A model generated the notes under the pieces. That model searched no databases, was not told the origin of the DNA, and saw nothing but the letters and a program-made list of their open reading frames with translations. Positions 43,287 through 53,055 of a stretch of DNA of 64,000 nt are shown here, in pieces. The stretch's first letter is position 1. The number at the start of each line of letters is the position of its first letter. A program made the translations under genes and the position numbers. Location of the stretch: contig DATLYE010000038.1 in the NCBI GenBank assembly GCA_035575135.1, positions 1 through 64,000 of the forward strand. The letters are read 5' to 3'. This DNA comes from JANWXD01 sp035575135. GTDB lineage: Bacteria > Acidobacteriota > Terriglobia > Bryobacterales > Bryobacteraceae.

Positions 43287-46200
43287 CCTTGCTCGGCTCC
43301 TGCCTGCCACCACCCGGGCCTGGGCAGTTTGCCTTCGCGGCACCAGCGGCGCTCGTCGGCGCGCCATCGGGCGCGGTCGGCGATGGCCTTCTCGACATCT
43401 TTGGCTGCGAGCACCGGAGCCGCCAGAAGGCCGGCGTGCTGAAGCGGCGCGATATTCACGCGGATACCATCGTTCAAGTCGGGATCGTACCTCTGTTCCT
43501 GCATCAGGAACGCCTCGCGCGAGGCCGGCGCGGGTAACTTACCATCACGCGAGGTCCACTGGTCGAGCGGCTCGGCCGCGGCGATCGCTTCGAGCGTCTG
43601 CGAGGCGAAGCCGCTGTTGATCACTCGCTCCAGCCGGGCATCGAACGCTCTCAACTCCGCGAGGTTCTCTTCCAGTTCGAGGCGCCGCGCGTCCTGATCT
43701 GGAGTGCGCCGCGTCATCTTCTCCAGCCCGGAAAGTTCGGTCTCAAGGCGCGCCCGGAGCGGACCCACGTAATGGCTACGCAGCTTGGGCAGCAGGTCGG
43801 CATCCAGGCGGTGGTAATAGACCAGGCATGAGAAGGCCGGCGCACGCCGCCGGCCGCGCCCGCGGCGCCCGCTGTTCTCCTCGGGTGTGCTCTCGATCTG
43901 CCAGGCGACGGGACGCTTGCGGAACTGCGAAATATGGCGCCGGAAGAACTCCGAGCCCAGCCACTCGGAGAGCGGTTTGCCCACGATGTCGGCGAACTCC
44001 GCCTCGATGGCCTTCGTCCGATCGGGGCCGAAATCCTCTGCCAGCCGCGCCCTAACACGGGCGAGCAACGTTGGCTCGCCTGTGCCTTCCGTCAGGGGGA
44101 TGATGCCGTCGCGGTCCTGCCAAGGCGCGGGCGACTCGCCCGCTTCCATCTGGCGCGGCCAACGGTGGCCCAGCAGGCGCAGCACCATGACGCTGAACAG
44201 ATCTTCGACGAACCGGCGCTGCTCGGCCGCACAGACGACGCCCTCCGCCCGCAGCTCACATAAGAGCCAGTAGACCGTGATCGGGTGGATCTCGAGCTTC
44301 TGAGACAACTCTTCGAGAAAGGTCTCGGCAGGGATGGGGATTCGGGCGCCGGAGACGGGCGCCTCCTCTTCTTCCTCATCGTCGTTCGGCAAGGCTTCGC
44401 TCTCTTCGATTTCGGTCTTCGCTCCCGGCCCGGCTTCGTACAAGGCCCTAAGGCGCGCCTTCAGCGCCGTCAGTTCGGCGGCGGCAAGCGCCGTGCGGGG
44501 CTCGGCTGCAACCCGAGCGAGAAACTCCTGCGGGGTTTCCAGTCCTTCGGGCAGCGGTGGGAGCTGGTCGTATCCTTCAATCAGGGGGAACCAGCCTGCG
44601 GGCGTACCGGTTTCGTCGAGCACTGCGGCCAGGTCATCACCAGCGATGCCGTAGGCGGCAAAGACCTCCCGCTCCGAGATGCCTTCGAGCGCGTGGAGTA
44701 CGGCCGCCACTGCCTGGGCTTCCGCCGTGGCACGTTCATGGGCCGCCGCCAGCGACTCGGCGCCGCCGTGGCTCGGAACGGCGAAGCTGCGCTCGGTGGC
44801 ATCGAGTGCCACGAGCCAACGTTTCAAGCAGACGCAGGTAGCCGGGAAAACAGCAAACGCATCCGAATCAACGTCGGGGTAAGCAATCTGTGTCACGCAT
44901 CCTTCGGGCAGTTGGATTGATGCGCTGATAGCACGTGCCATTATGCTGGCTGTACGGCAGTTCGCCACGGCCTGCACAGCAGCCGCATCGTCGCTCGGGA
45001 ATATGCCCGGAGACTTGTGGCCGAAGACGCTGCCGTCTTGACACCGCAAGCCCAAACTCCCCCTTGCCATGTAGCTATACGTCCACCCCTCCTTGAAATA
45101 GCGCTCTTCGTTGCGAATGAAGCTGCGCGGAAACGCCTTGATCCGCGCCCCGTTGTGCTCCCAGTCCACGGCCCACCAGTGGTGCCCGAACCACTTGCCA
45201 TAGCCGCCGCCCTTCTCAAACGGCACCCAGCGCCGTGCACGCACAGGCCGCGCCCATTCCTGTGGCAGCACCTCCCACGTGAAGCGCACGAAGCGCGGAT
45301 CATCTGACGTCTGGAGGCCTGTTGCCACCGAGGCCACGTCCCCCAGTGTCCTCCCAGCGAGCAGCTCAAAGAACCTGTCCCGCAACCAGTAGCACAGCGG
45401 CGTCTGCGGAATCGTCAGGAACCGCGCCTGTTGGGGCTTGAAGCTGACTGCGGAGGCGCCATCGCGGACAGCCTGGCGCAGCAACCCATCCTTTTCCTCC
45501 GGGCTTTTCGGCCCGATCAGCCGGAAAGCCGTCAGGCGGTGCTCAGGTTTGGGCGCCGCGCGGGCCAGGACGAACATGACCACGAAGGCGCCTGCCGCCG
45601 CGGCATCCTCGAACGCATGCTCACCAAGGTGCGCCAGGGTCTCGATCGTGGTTTGCCGCAACACCCCGCGGAACGCCCTTTCATCTTTCTTTCGCTTCTT
45701 GTCATCTCGCTTTTTGTCATCTCGCTTTTCGTCATCTAGCTTTTCGTCATCCAGCGAGCGCAGGTCGGCAAACGAGCGTAGAAACATCCAGGACTGCTGT
45801 GTGACCATGGCGACCCTGCCGCCGTCCTTTGCCAGCTCGATGGCACGGAGGATGAACGCCGCGTAAAGGTCGCGCTTGCCGGCTTGGAAATGCCCTTCCA
45901 CGTGACTCTTTACCACTGCCGCCATGTTCTTCGATCCCATGTAGGGCGGATTGGTGGCGACCACGTCATAGCGGCGCGCCAGCAAGTCCACCAGCGTCAG
46001 CCCCTTCTCAGCGTCCCGGCCGAAAAACGCCGTGCTCAAGTCGGGCGCGTTAGCCTCCGTTTCAAAATGCTCGCGCAGGCGCGCCAGGACGCCGCGCTTC
46101 CAGGCTTCTGGGTCCCCGGCCTGGTCTCGGAGAAGTCCCCTTTCCGTGTCCTTCCCCCACAGGTACCGAAGCTCTTTCTCGACGGGCTGCTCGATCCGGA

Positions 46201-47440
46201 TCAAAGACCCCAATTCATCGGCGTGCTGGAGCCCCCTGAAGATTTCCAGCAGCGCCGGCTTGAGAGGCTGGTCCTCGGGGTGCTTGCGCAAAAAGGCATC
46301 CAGGTGATCCTTGTCCGAGGACAGATGGATATTCGTGGCCGCCAGGTTTACCCGCCGGGGGACGAAGTCGGGCGCCTTTTCCTTGGCTTTCATTAGCAAG
46401 GCTAGCGCGGCGATTTGAATGGCGCGCCCGTCTATGTCGATGCCATGAAGGTTGTTCTCCAGGATGGAGGCGCAGATGGCGGCAGGCTCGGTAATCTCGC
46501 CTTCCTCCTGGTACATTCCATAGAAAAGCTCGAAGGCTTCGATGAGAAAATGCCCGCTGCCGCAAGCGGGATCGAGGAAGGTGATCTCGCGGACAGGCTT
46601 CTTCGCTACGGGAACGCGGTCCGCCCCGTGGACGAAATATTCCCAGGCGTCCGAGAGGCGCGAGTCCGGGTACATTCCCATCCAGAGTGCCCCCAGCGAG
46701 TTCTGTACCAGAAACTTCACGATGTAAGGTTCGGTGTAGATGCAGCTTGCCGGAATGATCTCGGCGCCTTCGATCTTGGTGCCTTTTTGAGTGCGGACCT
46801 TCTCGAAAACCTGGTCTTTCTCTTCCGTGTTCCAAAATTGGTAGGCCCAGCCGAGTGCGTCCGGGGCCATGAAGACTTCATCCGTTGCGGCTTCCTGCCC
46901 CTTCGGAATCTCGGTTCCCGAAAGCAGCCCGATGCACCTCTTCAGTGCGGCCACGGAGGGCCGCAAGGCCACTTCAGGCGCTTTCGGGTCGAACAACTGG
47001 GGGAGCTCGCCGGCCCGACGCTTGAACTCGTCAAACAAGACGGCGTAGAGGCCCTCATCCTCTCCCGAACAACGCTCCGGCTGCTTGCGGGCGAGGCGGT
47101 AATGTTGAAGCGAGCGCCCCCCGTAAGCATCCTTTTGAAGGATCACTTCATCAATGAGGCCCCGCGCCTCCAGGCATCGCAGCGCGAGCAGGCGGTTGGC
47201 CCAGGTGTAAGCGGCCTCGCGGATGAAGTCCTGAATCGCCGCTTGGCCCCGGCTCTTCAAGAACGCATCCACCACATGCCGGGCTTCGACGTCCTCGCGA
47301 CAGAGGTGCGGAAGCTCGTCCACAGGCACCGGCGGCCGCTCCCGGCGCACCCCGATCGAGGCCAGACGTCGCTCCAGATCGGCCTCGAGCTCATGACGAA
47401 GCTCGAGCACTAGCGCCCTGAGCGTGAGTTTGGCAACCAT
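43283..47440 (-). CDS. pglX: BREX adenine-specific DNA methyltransferase PglX
   Basis: 1385 aa. N6-adenine methyltransferase motifs: LDPACGSGHFLIEAF (motif I, 289-303) and VVATNPPYMGSKNM (motif IV, NPPY 497-500). A charged low-complexity insert of five-residue units (DDEKL, DDEKR, DDKKR) follows the methyltransferase core and is encoded by a 15-base tandem repeat. Long C-terminal target-recognition and helical regions follow. ATG 47440 overlaps the stop of the MBL gene (TGATG); the longer frame to 47713 is inside that gene. It marks host DNA for BREX self-recognition. Confidence 0.93.
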   Translation of the reverse strand: MVAKLTLRALVLELRHELEADLERRLASIGVRRERPPVPVDELPHLCREDVEARHVVDAFLKSRGQAAIQDFIREAAYTWANRLLALRCLEARGLIDEVILQKDAYGGRSLQHYRLARKQPERCSGEDEGLYAVLFDEFKRRAGELPQLFDPKAPEVALRPSVAALKRCIGLLSGTEIPKGQEAATDEVFMAPDALGWAYQFWNTEEKDQVFEKVRTQKGTKIEGAEIIPASCIYTEPYIVKFLVQNSLGALWMGMYPDSRLSDAWEYFVHGADRVPVAKKPVREITFLDPACGSGHFLIEAFELFYGMYQEEGEITEPAAICASILENNLHGIDIDGRAIQIAALALLMKAKEKAPDFVPRRVNLAATNIHLSSDKDHLDAFLRKHPEDQPLKPALLEIFRGLQHADELGSLIRIEQPVEKELRYLWGKDTERGLLRDQAGDPEAWKRGVLARLREHFETEANAPDLSTAFFGRDAEKGLTLVDLLARRYDVVATNPPYMGSKNMAAVVKSHVEGHFQAGKRDLYAAFILRAIELAKDGGRVAMVTQQSWMFLRSFADLRSLDDEKLDDEKRDDKKRDDKKRKKDERAFRGVLRQTTIETLAHLGEHAFEDAAAAGAFVVMFVLARAAPKPEHRLTAFRLIGPKSPEEKDGLLRQAVRDGASAVSFKPQQARFLTIPQTPLCYWLRDRFFELLAGRTLGDVASVATGLQTSDDPRFVRFTWEVLPQEWARPVRARRWVPFEKGGGYGKWFGHHWWAVDWEHNGARIKAFPRSFIRNEERYFKEGWTYSYMARGSLGLRCQDGSVFGHKSPGIFPSDDAAAVQAVANCRTASIMARAISASIQLPEGCVTQIAYPDVDSDAFAVFPATCVCLKRWLVALDATERSFAVPSHGGAESLAAAHERATAEAQAVAAVLHALEGISEREVFAAYGIAGDDLAAVLDETGTPAGWFPLIEGYDQLPPLPEGLETPQEFLARVAAEPRTALAAAELTALKARLRALYEAGPGAKTEIEESEALPNDDEEEEEAPVSGARIPIPAETFLEELSQKLEIHPITVYWLLCELRAEGVVCAAEQRRFVEDLFSVMVLRLLGHRWPRQMEAGESPAPWQDRDGIIPLTEGTGEPTLLARVRARLAEDFGPDRTKAIEAEFADIVGKPLSEWLGSEFFRRHISQFRKRPVAWQIESTPEENSGRRGRGRRRAPAFSCLVYYHRLDADLLPKLRSHYVGPLRARLETELSGLEKMTRRTPDQDARRLELEENLAELRAFDARLERVINSGFASQTLEAIAAAEPLDQWTSRDGKLPAPASREAFLMQEQRYDPDLNDGIRVNIAPLQHAGLLAAPVLAAKDVEKAIADRARWRADERRWCREGKLPRPGWWQAGAEQG
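45701..45752 (-). repeat. 15-base tandem repeat inside pglX
   Basis: Three full units beginning GTCATCTCGC or GTCATCTAGC, at 45701, 45716 and 45731, and a partial fourth at 45746. In frame they encode D-D-E/K-K-R/L repeats on the minus strand. The length is a multiple of three, so unit gain or loss would keep the frame. Confidence 0.8.
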
Positions 47441-48786
47441 CAGGCGATCTCCAATACCCGGTCTTGAAGGCGAGATCCGGAAGACCGCAAGTCGGAGCCA
47501 TCCGCCCTGTTCGCATGAATCACGACTCCCCGTTGGTCCATCAGCCGCATTACCGTCTGTGACGGCAAGCCGTGCCGCGGAAAGGGAAACACCACAGCTT
47601 GCGCGGGCCCCGCGATATCGAGTATGTCCTCGACGCCACCCGTCGGCCACCGGCCGGTCCTGGGGTGCCCCTCCCAACAATATCGCCGGCACCACTCTTC
47701 GCACCATAGCCACCAGGGCGACCTCCGGAGCCGTTGAGCCCGCGCTATGAGGAATTCAAAGGCGTGCTCTGGCGACCACCCAACGCTGTCACTGCCATGA
47801 TGCGGCACTTTGAGAACGTCGCATCGAAGGCGCGAGGCGTTCGCCACAATGAGCGGGGTCCAGTTTTCCAAGTCACCCGTGAAAAGGAGGGATGTGAAAC
47901 CCTCGCGTCCGACGACCGAGACTCGGAACACACAACTCAAGTCGTTTAGGATCGTGTCCTCATTGCACAACTCTCGCGGATGCGGTCCGGGCTCTTCACC
48001 CTTTGGGAATTCCCGCCACAGGCTCCTCGCTTCACGGGCTTCGCACTGATAACTGCTCACCAATCCCAGAGCTTGCTCGTCGTCAGCCAGCCAGTCTTCA
48101 AACCGCTTCTCGACGCTCTCGACCCATTGCGCGATGACCTTATCCTCTCTCGGGAACCGCACCCGCCGGTGCCGCCTCCGTCTGCCTTCCTCGCGGACCT
48201 CCTGCGGGGAATGCGGATGTCGGCCGATCTTCCACTCGAGTGGGATAGCACCCTTCTCCAAGATCCTTTTGAGTGTCTCTGGCGAGTGCAGGTACTCAAG
48301 GAAGTCGGCCGTCGGATAAAGAACCTCGAACACAAGCCCTCCGAAGCGGGTAACGTCCCCGGCCACGACTTGCTTACAAGGAATTTCTCGCTTGGCCGCC
48401 TGCTGTCGGGCATCCCAGCCCCGTGCCAAGGTCCACGCCGCCATGAACCGGAGTACATACTTCGGTTGCTGGAGTCGGGGAGGCGGGATGACGCCGCTTT
48501 CCAGAAACACTTTTAGTATGTCGAGGTCGAAAGTCCAGTATTCGCCGATCGAAATTTGCCGGTCCTCAAAGATAGCGAGCAGCCCTCCGAGATGATCGTA
48601 ATCTAGATGGGAGGCCACTACCAAGTCAAGCCGCCGAATGTCATTGGCAAGCAAGTATTCGTGAGCGGTCTGGCGGTTGATCCCACCGTCGATCAGGACA
48701 TTGTAGACGCGGTCTGCATCCGCATGTCGAATTAAGGTCGCGTCCCCGGCTGAGACTCCAATTAAGTGAAGCTCGGTCTTCATCAC
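47440..48786 (-). CDS. MBL-fold metallohydrolase within the BREX operon
   Basis: 448 aa. N-terminal metallo-beta-lactamase fold with VLIDGGINRQTA and the metal-binding ASHLDYDHLGGL (HxDxDH, near residues 60-67), then LLFTGDLENW and VLKVPHHGSDSVGWS (distal metal histidines). The layout resembles the ComEC/Rec2-type competence MBL domain, but no membrane helices are present. A charged insert lies near residues 205-235. The start overlaps the brxC stop (ATGA) and the end overlaps the pglX start. It is not among the six core type 1 BREX genes, so it is an accessory, possibly a nuclease or phosphodiesterase. Confidence 0.85.
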   Translation of the reverse strand: MMKTELHLIGVSAGDATLIRHADADRVYNVLIDGGINRQTAHEYLLANDIRRLDLVVASHLDYDHLGGLLAIFEDRQISIGEYWTFDLDILKVFLESGVIPPPRLQQPKYVLRFMAAWTLARGWDARQQAAKREIPCKQVVAGDVTRFGGLVFEVLYPTADFLEYLHSPETLKRILEKGAIPLEWKIGRHPHSPQEVREEGRRRRHRRVRFPREDKVIAQWVESVEKRFEDWLADDEQALGLVSSYQCEAREARSLWREFPKGEEPGPHPRELCNEDTILNDLSCVFRVSVVGREGFTSLLFTGDLENWTPLIVANASRLRCDVLKVPHHGSDSVGWSPEHAFEFLIARAQRLRRSPWWLWCEEWCRRYCWEGHPRTGRWPTGGVEDILDIAGPAQAVVFPFPRHGLPSQTVMRLMDQRGVVIHANRADGSDLRSSGSRLQDRVLEIA

Positions 48787-51700
48787 TCAAGCTCCACATC
48801 GAAATCCCGCAACAAAGTTCGCACCCGTTCATCAAGTTTCCTCTGCACGCCCTCCCACTCCTCCACCGTGCGCACTCGGCGCACCGTCGCGACATCGGAC
48901 AAGCGAACTGCCCGGACCTCTCTCGCCGGACGCGGCCGCTCGCCTGGTTCCAGAGGTGGAATCCGCTTCTCGATCTCCCGCCGGAGCGCATCTCGCAACT
49001 GGCTGACCAAGCTTTGCGCACGTGCCGGGAGCGCTGCCACACGCGCAGGCTCAGTCTCCCGGTCCAGAGCGGCAATAAAGGCTTCGAGGACAGCGGCCAG
49101 TTTGTTCCCCAGTTCCTCGGGAAACTGCTCGCGGCGAAGATCGTCGGGCAGGCGCTCTAGCGCGCCGCGGGCGATCTGGTGGGCTTCCTGCCGCCAGGCA
49201 TCGAGCAGGGATTGAAGCTCCAGCTCCGCGCCGGCCTTCGCTCCTTGGATTCCTTTCCAGATCTCAGGCTCCGCAAACCGGGCGCAGCTTTGTGCTGCCT
49301 GGTATTCTCCCAGAAAACTGTGGCAGGAGCCCTCCGGCGGCAACAGGTGTTCGATGGCCCGGAGCTGGCCGGCCAGGTTCCTCAAGTCGGTGAAGGCGGC
49401 GCCCCACTTCTCACGGAATGCCGAGAGCTGGTCAATGGCCTCGACCCCGCGCTTCAAGTCCTCCGCACGGGCGTGAATTTCCTTGACCCGGTGCACAGGG
49501 GCTGTGAGAGCAAGCACGCCCTCCAAGACCTCCTTCCCTTCGTCAAAGGCGGCCGGCCGAGGAAACCCTGCCGGCTCTGCCCAGTCAAGCACCTTTTCGG
49601 CGCGAGCCAGCACCTCCCGGCCGAAGGTTTCCATGGCTTCGTGCAGCGCTGCCGGCGTCTCGTCGATCTTCCGCTTGCCCGTAAGCTTCATCAGCAGCGT
49701 GCGCGTCTCTTCCAGCACTTCTGGGCTGACCTCAGCCTCTTCCAGCACCAACTCGGCCCTGCCGAACTCCCGGCTGTCGCGCAGCGCCTTCTGAAGCACC
49801 GGGTCGGCCGGGTTGGTGTAGGCCATCTTCCCGATGAGTACTTTGATGACACCGGCTCGGACACAAGCCGCCACCCCGACTCGCACTGCATTCGGATCCC
49901 AGCCATACGGCGGGGCGCTGAACTCATCCAACAGGTTCTGGCCCAGGGTGCGCTCCTTCTTGCTCTGCCGGCTGGCCAGGAAGACGCGAATCGCGTCCAG
50001 GAGCGGAGAGTGGGGATCCAGGGCGCCGCTCTTGTCGAACAGGCGGAGCCTCTGCACGTCGGGCGCCAGATTTCTCTCGCCTTTCAAGACGTCCAGGATG
50101 GCTTCTTGTTCCCGAGCGATCCGTACGGGCACCCTTTCGAACTTCGGGTATAAGGTGGGCCAAAAGGCGGCCAGTTCCGCACGAAGGATGTCGCCGGGCT
50201 TCTGCCCGGGGCGGGAGGGCAACGCGCGGCTTGAACCCCGGAAGATGATGTGCGCCTGCCGGATGCCCGTCTTGAATGCCTCCCGCACCTTGCGCGCCAG
50301 CTTTTCGAGATCATTGATCTCGCGTTCTTCTGCCAGTCGGCGCGCCTCTTCGGACTTGTACGGGTCACCCTTCCAGGCGTTGATGACCTCGCGCATGGCC
50401 AGGAAGCGGTTCAGGTCCTGATCGAAGCCCGGGATACGGTCGCAGAGGACAAAGATGGTCTGCTGTTCATCCGGGCGCAAACTCTGGTCTTCCAGGTCCG
50501 TGACTTTCGTCCCGCCCAACGCGGCCAAGGGGGAGAAGATGCGCACCTCGATGGCGCCTTCCTTGGAAGCAACGCTCCCGTCCATGCTCATCCGAACTGG
50601 AAACTCGGTGTCTTTGTAAAGGACCGTCTGGAAGTCCAAGAGGGCGTGCAGGTGATTCTTCTTCTTCTCGGGATCGTAGACAAAGTGCTTGGCCAGTCCC
50701 GCCTCCCGGTCGGCGTGCCGAAGTTCCGCCGCGCGTTGCGCGACTTCCTCTTCAAATGAACGCCTCTCGCCGGTGAGGAACTCGTACTCTTCGCCGATCT
50801 GGGCCACCATTTTCGCGGCGATAAGACGATCCAGTTCAAGCCGGATCCGCGCAACTAAGGTCGGAAGATCGTCCCAGGCCGATTCAACCAACAGCCGGGC
50901 CAGATTGTCGACCGTGCGCGGTACGTACTTGATGTCCTGCATCAGGAAGAGGACCTCGGCCACGCGGCGCGTCAGCGCTGTGGCGCCGGGGACAACCTGG
51001 TCAACTAACGCAAGCTCGCGCCGCACGTCCGGGCTGACTTCGCCCTCACCCGCAAGGTTACCGTACACCTCATCAAACGAAACCAACTCCCCGACCTCGG
51101 CCTGCAGGTACGGGCGGCGTCCAACGCGCAGGATGTCCTGGCTGATGGCGAGCAGCGTGCGCGTGGACCCGGACAACTGCTCGCCGCGACCGCCCTTCGA
51201 TCGGAGGCTCTTCACAACCTCAGGAATCAGGTGGATCTGATATGGGAAGAACGGGTAGAACGTAACAAACCGGTCCCGCTCACAGTCCGGCAAGCGCCGT
51301 CCTTCGACGTTGGCGAGCTCGCCCAGCCCTCGCAACACGCCCGGCGCGGCATCGTAGACTGCCTCTACTGCATTCCGGCCGGAGATCTTCTTCTTGAAGA
51401 TCCGGTCTTCCAGCACCAGCTCTATGTTCTCGGTGGTCAGCGACCATTTGAACCGGAAGCGCCCCTCCATTTTCTTCATGTCGGCCTGAAGCGCCCGAGC
51501 GTTCTGGTACACCGCCCCCATGTCTTCGTGGGTAGTGACGAAGATCCAGATCTTGCCTTGACCCCGGATGGCAGCTTCTTCCACCAAAGCCTGGAGCTGA
51601 GCCAGTCGGCTCGCATCGTCCTCGATCCACTGCCCGGATTCGTCCAGCACCAGGAGGATCCGCGCGGGTTTCCTGATCTGGCTTTCGCGCAAGGCCAAGT

Positions 51701-52454
51701 CGTCCAGCATGGTCTGGACCAGGAACTGGACGTTGTACAGCTCGCCTTTCTCTGCTTCTTTTAGCGCTTGGGAGACCTCCTGCGGCGTTTTGAAGGCTTC
51801 CGAGGCAACCTTGCAGGCTGCCTCGAACAGAAGCTTGGAATAGAACGCGGGATTCCTCTGGATCTCGGTCCAGGGTCGACCTGCGAGCGAAGCGACTTCG
51901 GCGTGAAGGTCCGCCAGTTTTCCGCGGCGGTCCACCTCACGCTCGATCACCCGCGCGTAAATCAGGTTGGTGCAGTACCCGCGGGCTTGGTAGTACTGCG
52001 AAAGAAGCAGGCGGGGAAGGGGACTGGTCCTGCTGTCCACCAAAGTATTCAAGTTGAAGGCCAGCACCTGGGTCGAGCACTGATCGATCCGGGCCAGGCT
52101 GCGCAGAATCGAGTTGCGCCGCGGCGCGGCTGGCGGTATCCGGCTTTCAAAGCGTTTCGCGGCCGGGTGTCCTTGCAAAGTTCGATTCTCGACCAACAGG
52201 GCCAGAATCTTGGCCAGGTGCGACTTGCCGGAGCCGAAGTAACCAGAGATCCAAACGCCGATCTCGCTGGTCTGGAGGCGGAGTGTGTCCGTGTAATGCT
52301 CCAGAAACTCGTCTATGAACTTTTCGATCGTCGGCGTCACCACGTACGAGCCGATCTCCGACGCCAGCTTGGCCTCGTCCTGTACTTCCCCAACCTTGAT
52401 GACCGGGTCGATCTTCTCCTCGATCCGCGTCTCGAAAATGTCCGCCAGCCTCAT
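48783..52454 (-). CDS. brxC: BREX ATPase BrxC
   Basis: 1223 aa. P-loop GVWISGYFGSGKSHLAKIL (Walker A 71-78) and LLVLDESGQWIEDDASRL (Walker B), with long helical C-terminal parts; the N-terminus MRLADIFETRIEEKIDPVIKVG is typical of BrxC (DUF6079 family). BrxC is the large AAA+-type ATPase of the BREX complex. ATG 52454 lies 22 bases after brxB; the longer frame to 52736 overlaps brxB and has no support. Its stop is coupled to the MBL gene. Confidence 0.92.
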   Translation of the reverse strand: MRLADIFETRIEEKIDPVIKVGEVQDEAKLASEIGSYVVTPTIEKFIDEFLEHYTDTLRLQTSEIGVWISGYFGSGKSHLAKILALLVENRTLQGHPAAKRFESRIPPAAPRRNSILRSLARIDQCSTQVLAFNLNTLVDSRTSPLPRLLLSQYYQARGYCTNLIYARVIEREVDRRGKLADLHAEVASLAGRPWTEIQRNPAFYSKLLFEAACKVASEAFKTPQEVSQALKEAEKGELYNVQFLVQTMLDDLALRESQIRKPARILLVLDESGQWIEDDASRLAQLQALVEEAAIRGQGKIWIFVTTHEDMGAVYQNARALQADMKKMEGRFRFKWSLTTENIELVLEDRIFKKKISGRNAVEAVYDAAPGVLRGLGELANVEGRRLPDCERDRFVTFYPFFPYQIHLIPEVVKSLRSKGGRGEQLSGSTRTLLAISQDILRVGRRPYLQAEVGELVSFDEVYGNLAGEGEVSPDVRRELALVDQVVPGATALTRRVAEVLFLMQDIKYVPRTVDNLARLLVESAWDDLPTLVARIRLELDRLIAAKMVAQIGEEYEFLTGERRSFEEEVAQRAAELRHADREAGLAKHFVYDPEKKKNHLHALLDFQTVLYKDTEFPVRMSMDGSVASKEGAIEVRIFSPLAALGGTKVTDLEDQSLRPDEQQTIFVLCDRIPGFDQDLNRFLAMREVINAWKGDPYKSEEARRLAEEREINDLEKLARKVREAFKTGIRQAHIIFRGSSRALPSRPGQKPGDILRAELAAFWPTLYPKFERVPVRIAREQEAILDVLKGERNLAPDVQRLRLFDKSGALDPHSPLLDAIRVFLASRQSKKERTLGQNLLDEFSAPPYGWDPNAVRVGVAACVRAGVIKVLIGKMAYTNPADPVLQKALRDSREFGRAELVLEEAEVSPEVLEETRTLLMKLTGKRKIDETPAALHEAMETFGREVLARAEKVLDWAEPAGFPRPAAFDEGKEVLEGVLALTAPVHRVKEIHARAEDLKRGVEAIDQLSAFREKWGAAFTDLRNLAGQLRAIEHLLPPEGSCHSFLGEYQAAQSCARFAEPEIWKGIQGAKAGAELELQSLLDAWRQEAHQIARGALERLPDDLRREQFPEELGNKLAAVLEAFIAALDRETEPARVAALPARAQSLVSQLRDALRREIEKRIPPLEPGERPRPAREVRAVRLSDVATVRRVRTVEEWEGVQRKLDERVRTLLRDFDVELE

Positions 52455-52476
52455 CAATCTCGTCCTCCGCCCGCCC

Positions 52477-53055
52477 TCACAGGATGTCTCCCCGATACAT
52501 GAACTCCTCTTTGCCAGGATCCCCCACGAACTCGTATACGCGTGCTTCGCGGAGGACGCCCGGCACGAGCAGCACCACTGGTCCTTCAAGCGTGGTGCGG
52601 TCGCCTTCCCAAAGCGCCTGCATGATTGCGCGCGGCCCTGATACTGGGTAGAGCGCTGCAAGACGTTCCAGCACCACCACCGGACGCCCGACGCCCGGCT
52701 TGAGGGCAGCCTCCCGGACGCTAGCAACCACCGCACTGGTCCACATCGTCCCCAGTTCGGATTCCGGGTCGGAACCCGGCATGGGGTCGTTCATGGCCTC
52801 AACGAGCGTTTCTGCTCCGAACTGCCGAACGACGGCGGAGGTCACCTCCAACACATCCACCGTGCGGACATCAAACTCCGGAGCCAGTGTTCCCGTGAGG
52901 GTGCGCCACTCCCTCAAGACGGCTCGCTCCGCGTCGGGAGGATAGACTACGGCAAGAAACGGGGCGCCGCTCTTGCGCCCGATGTGGTCGTAACGCGTCC
53001 GAATACGATCAACCGCCTCGCGCAACTTCCACCGCCAGTCGCACTCGCCGTTCAT
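52477..53055 (-). CDS. brxB: BREX protein BrxB
   Basis: 192 aa, the size of BrxB (DUF1788 family). Features: LREAVDRIRTRYDHIGRKSGAPFLAVVYPPDAE near the N-terminus, VVVLERLAALYPVSGPRAIMQALW, and the end GPVVLLVPGVLREARVYEFVGD followed by EFMYRGDIL. ATG 53055 overlaps the brxA stop (ATGA); the longer frame to 53331 falls inside brxA. Small core subunit needed for BREX; biochemical role unclear. Confidence 0.9.
   Translation of the reverse strand: MNGECDWRWKLREAVDRIRTRYDHIGRKSGAPFLAVVYPPDAERAVLREWRTLTGTLAPEFDVRTVDVLEVTSAVVRQFGAETLVEAMNDPMPGSDPESELGTMWTSAVVASVREAALKPGVGRPVVVLERLAALYPVSGPRAIMQALWEGDRTTLEGPVVLLVPGVLREARVYEFVGDPGKEEFMYRGDIL

Noticed and set aside
52455..52736. N-terminal extension of BrxC by 94 residues
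   Set aside because: It overlaps brxB in another frame and is cysteine/serine/arginine-rich; MRLADIF at 52454 is the conserved BrxC start.
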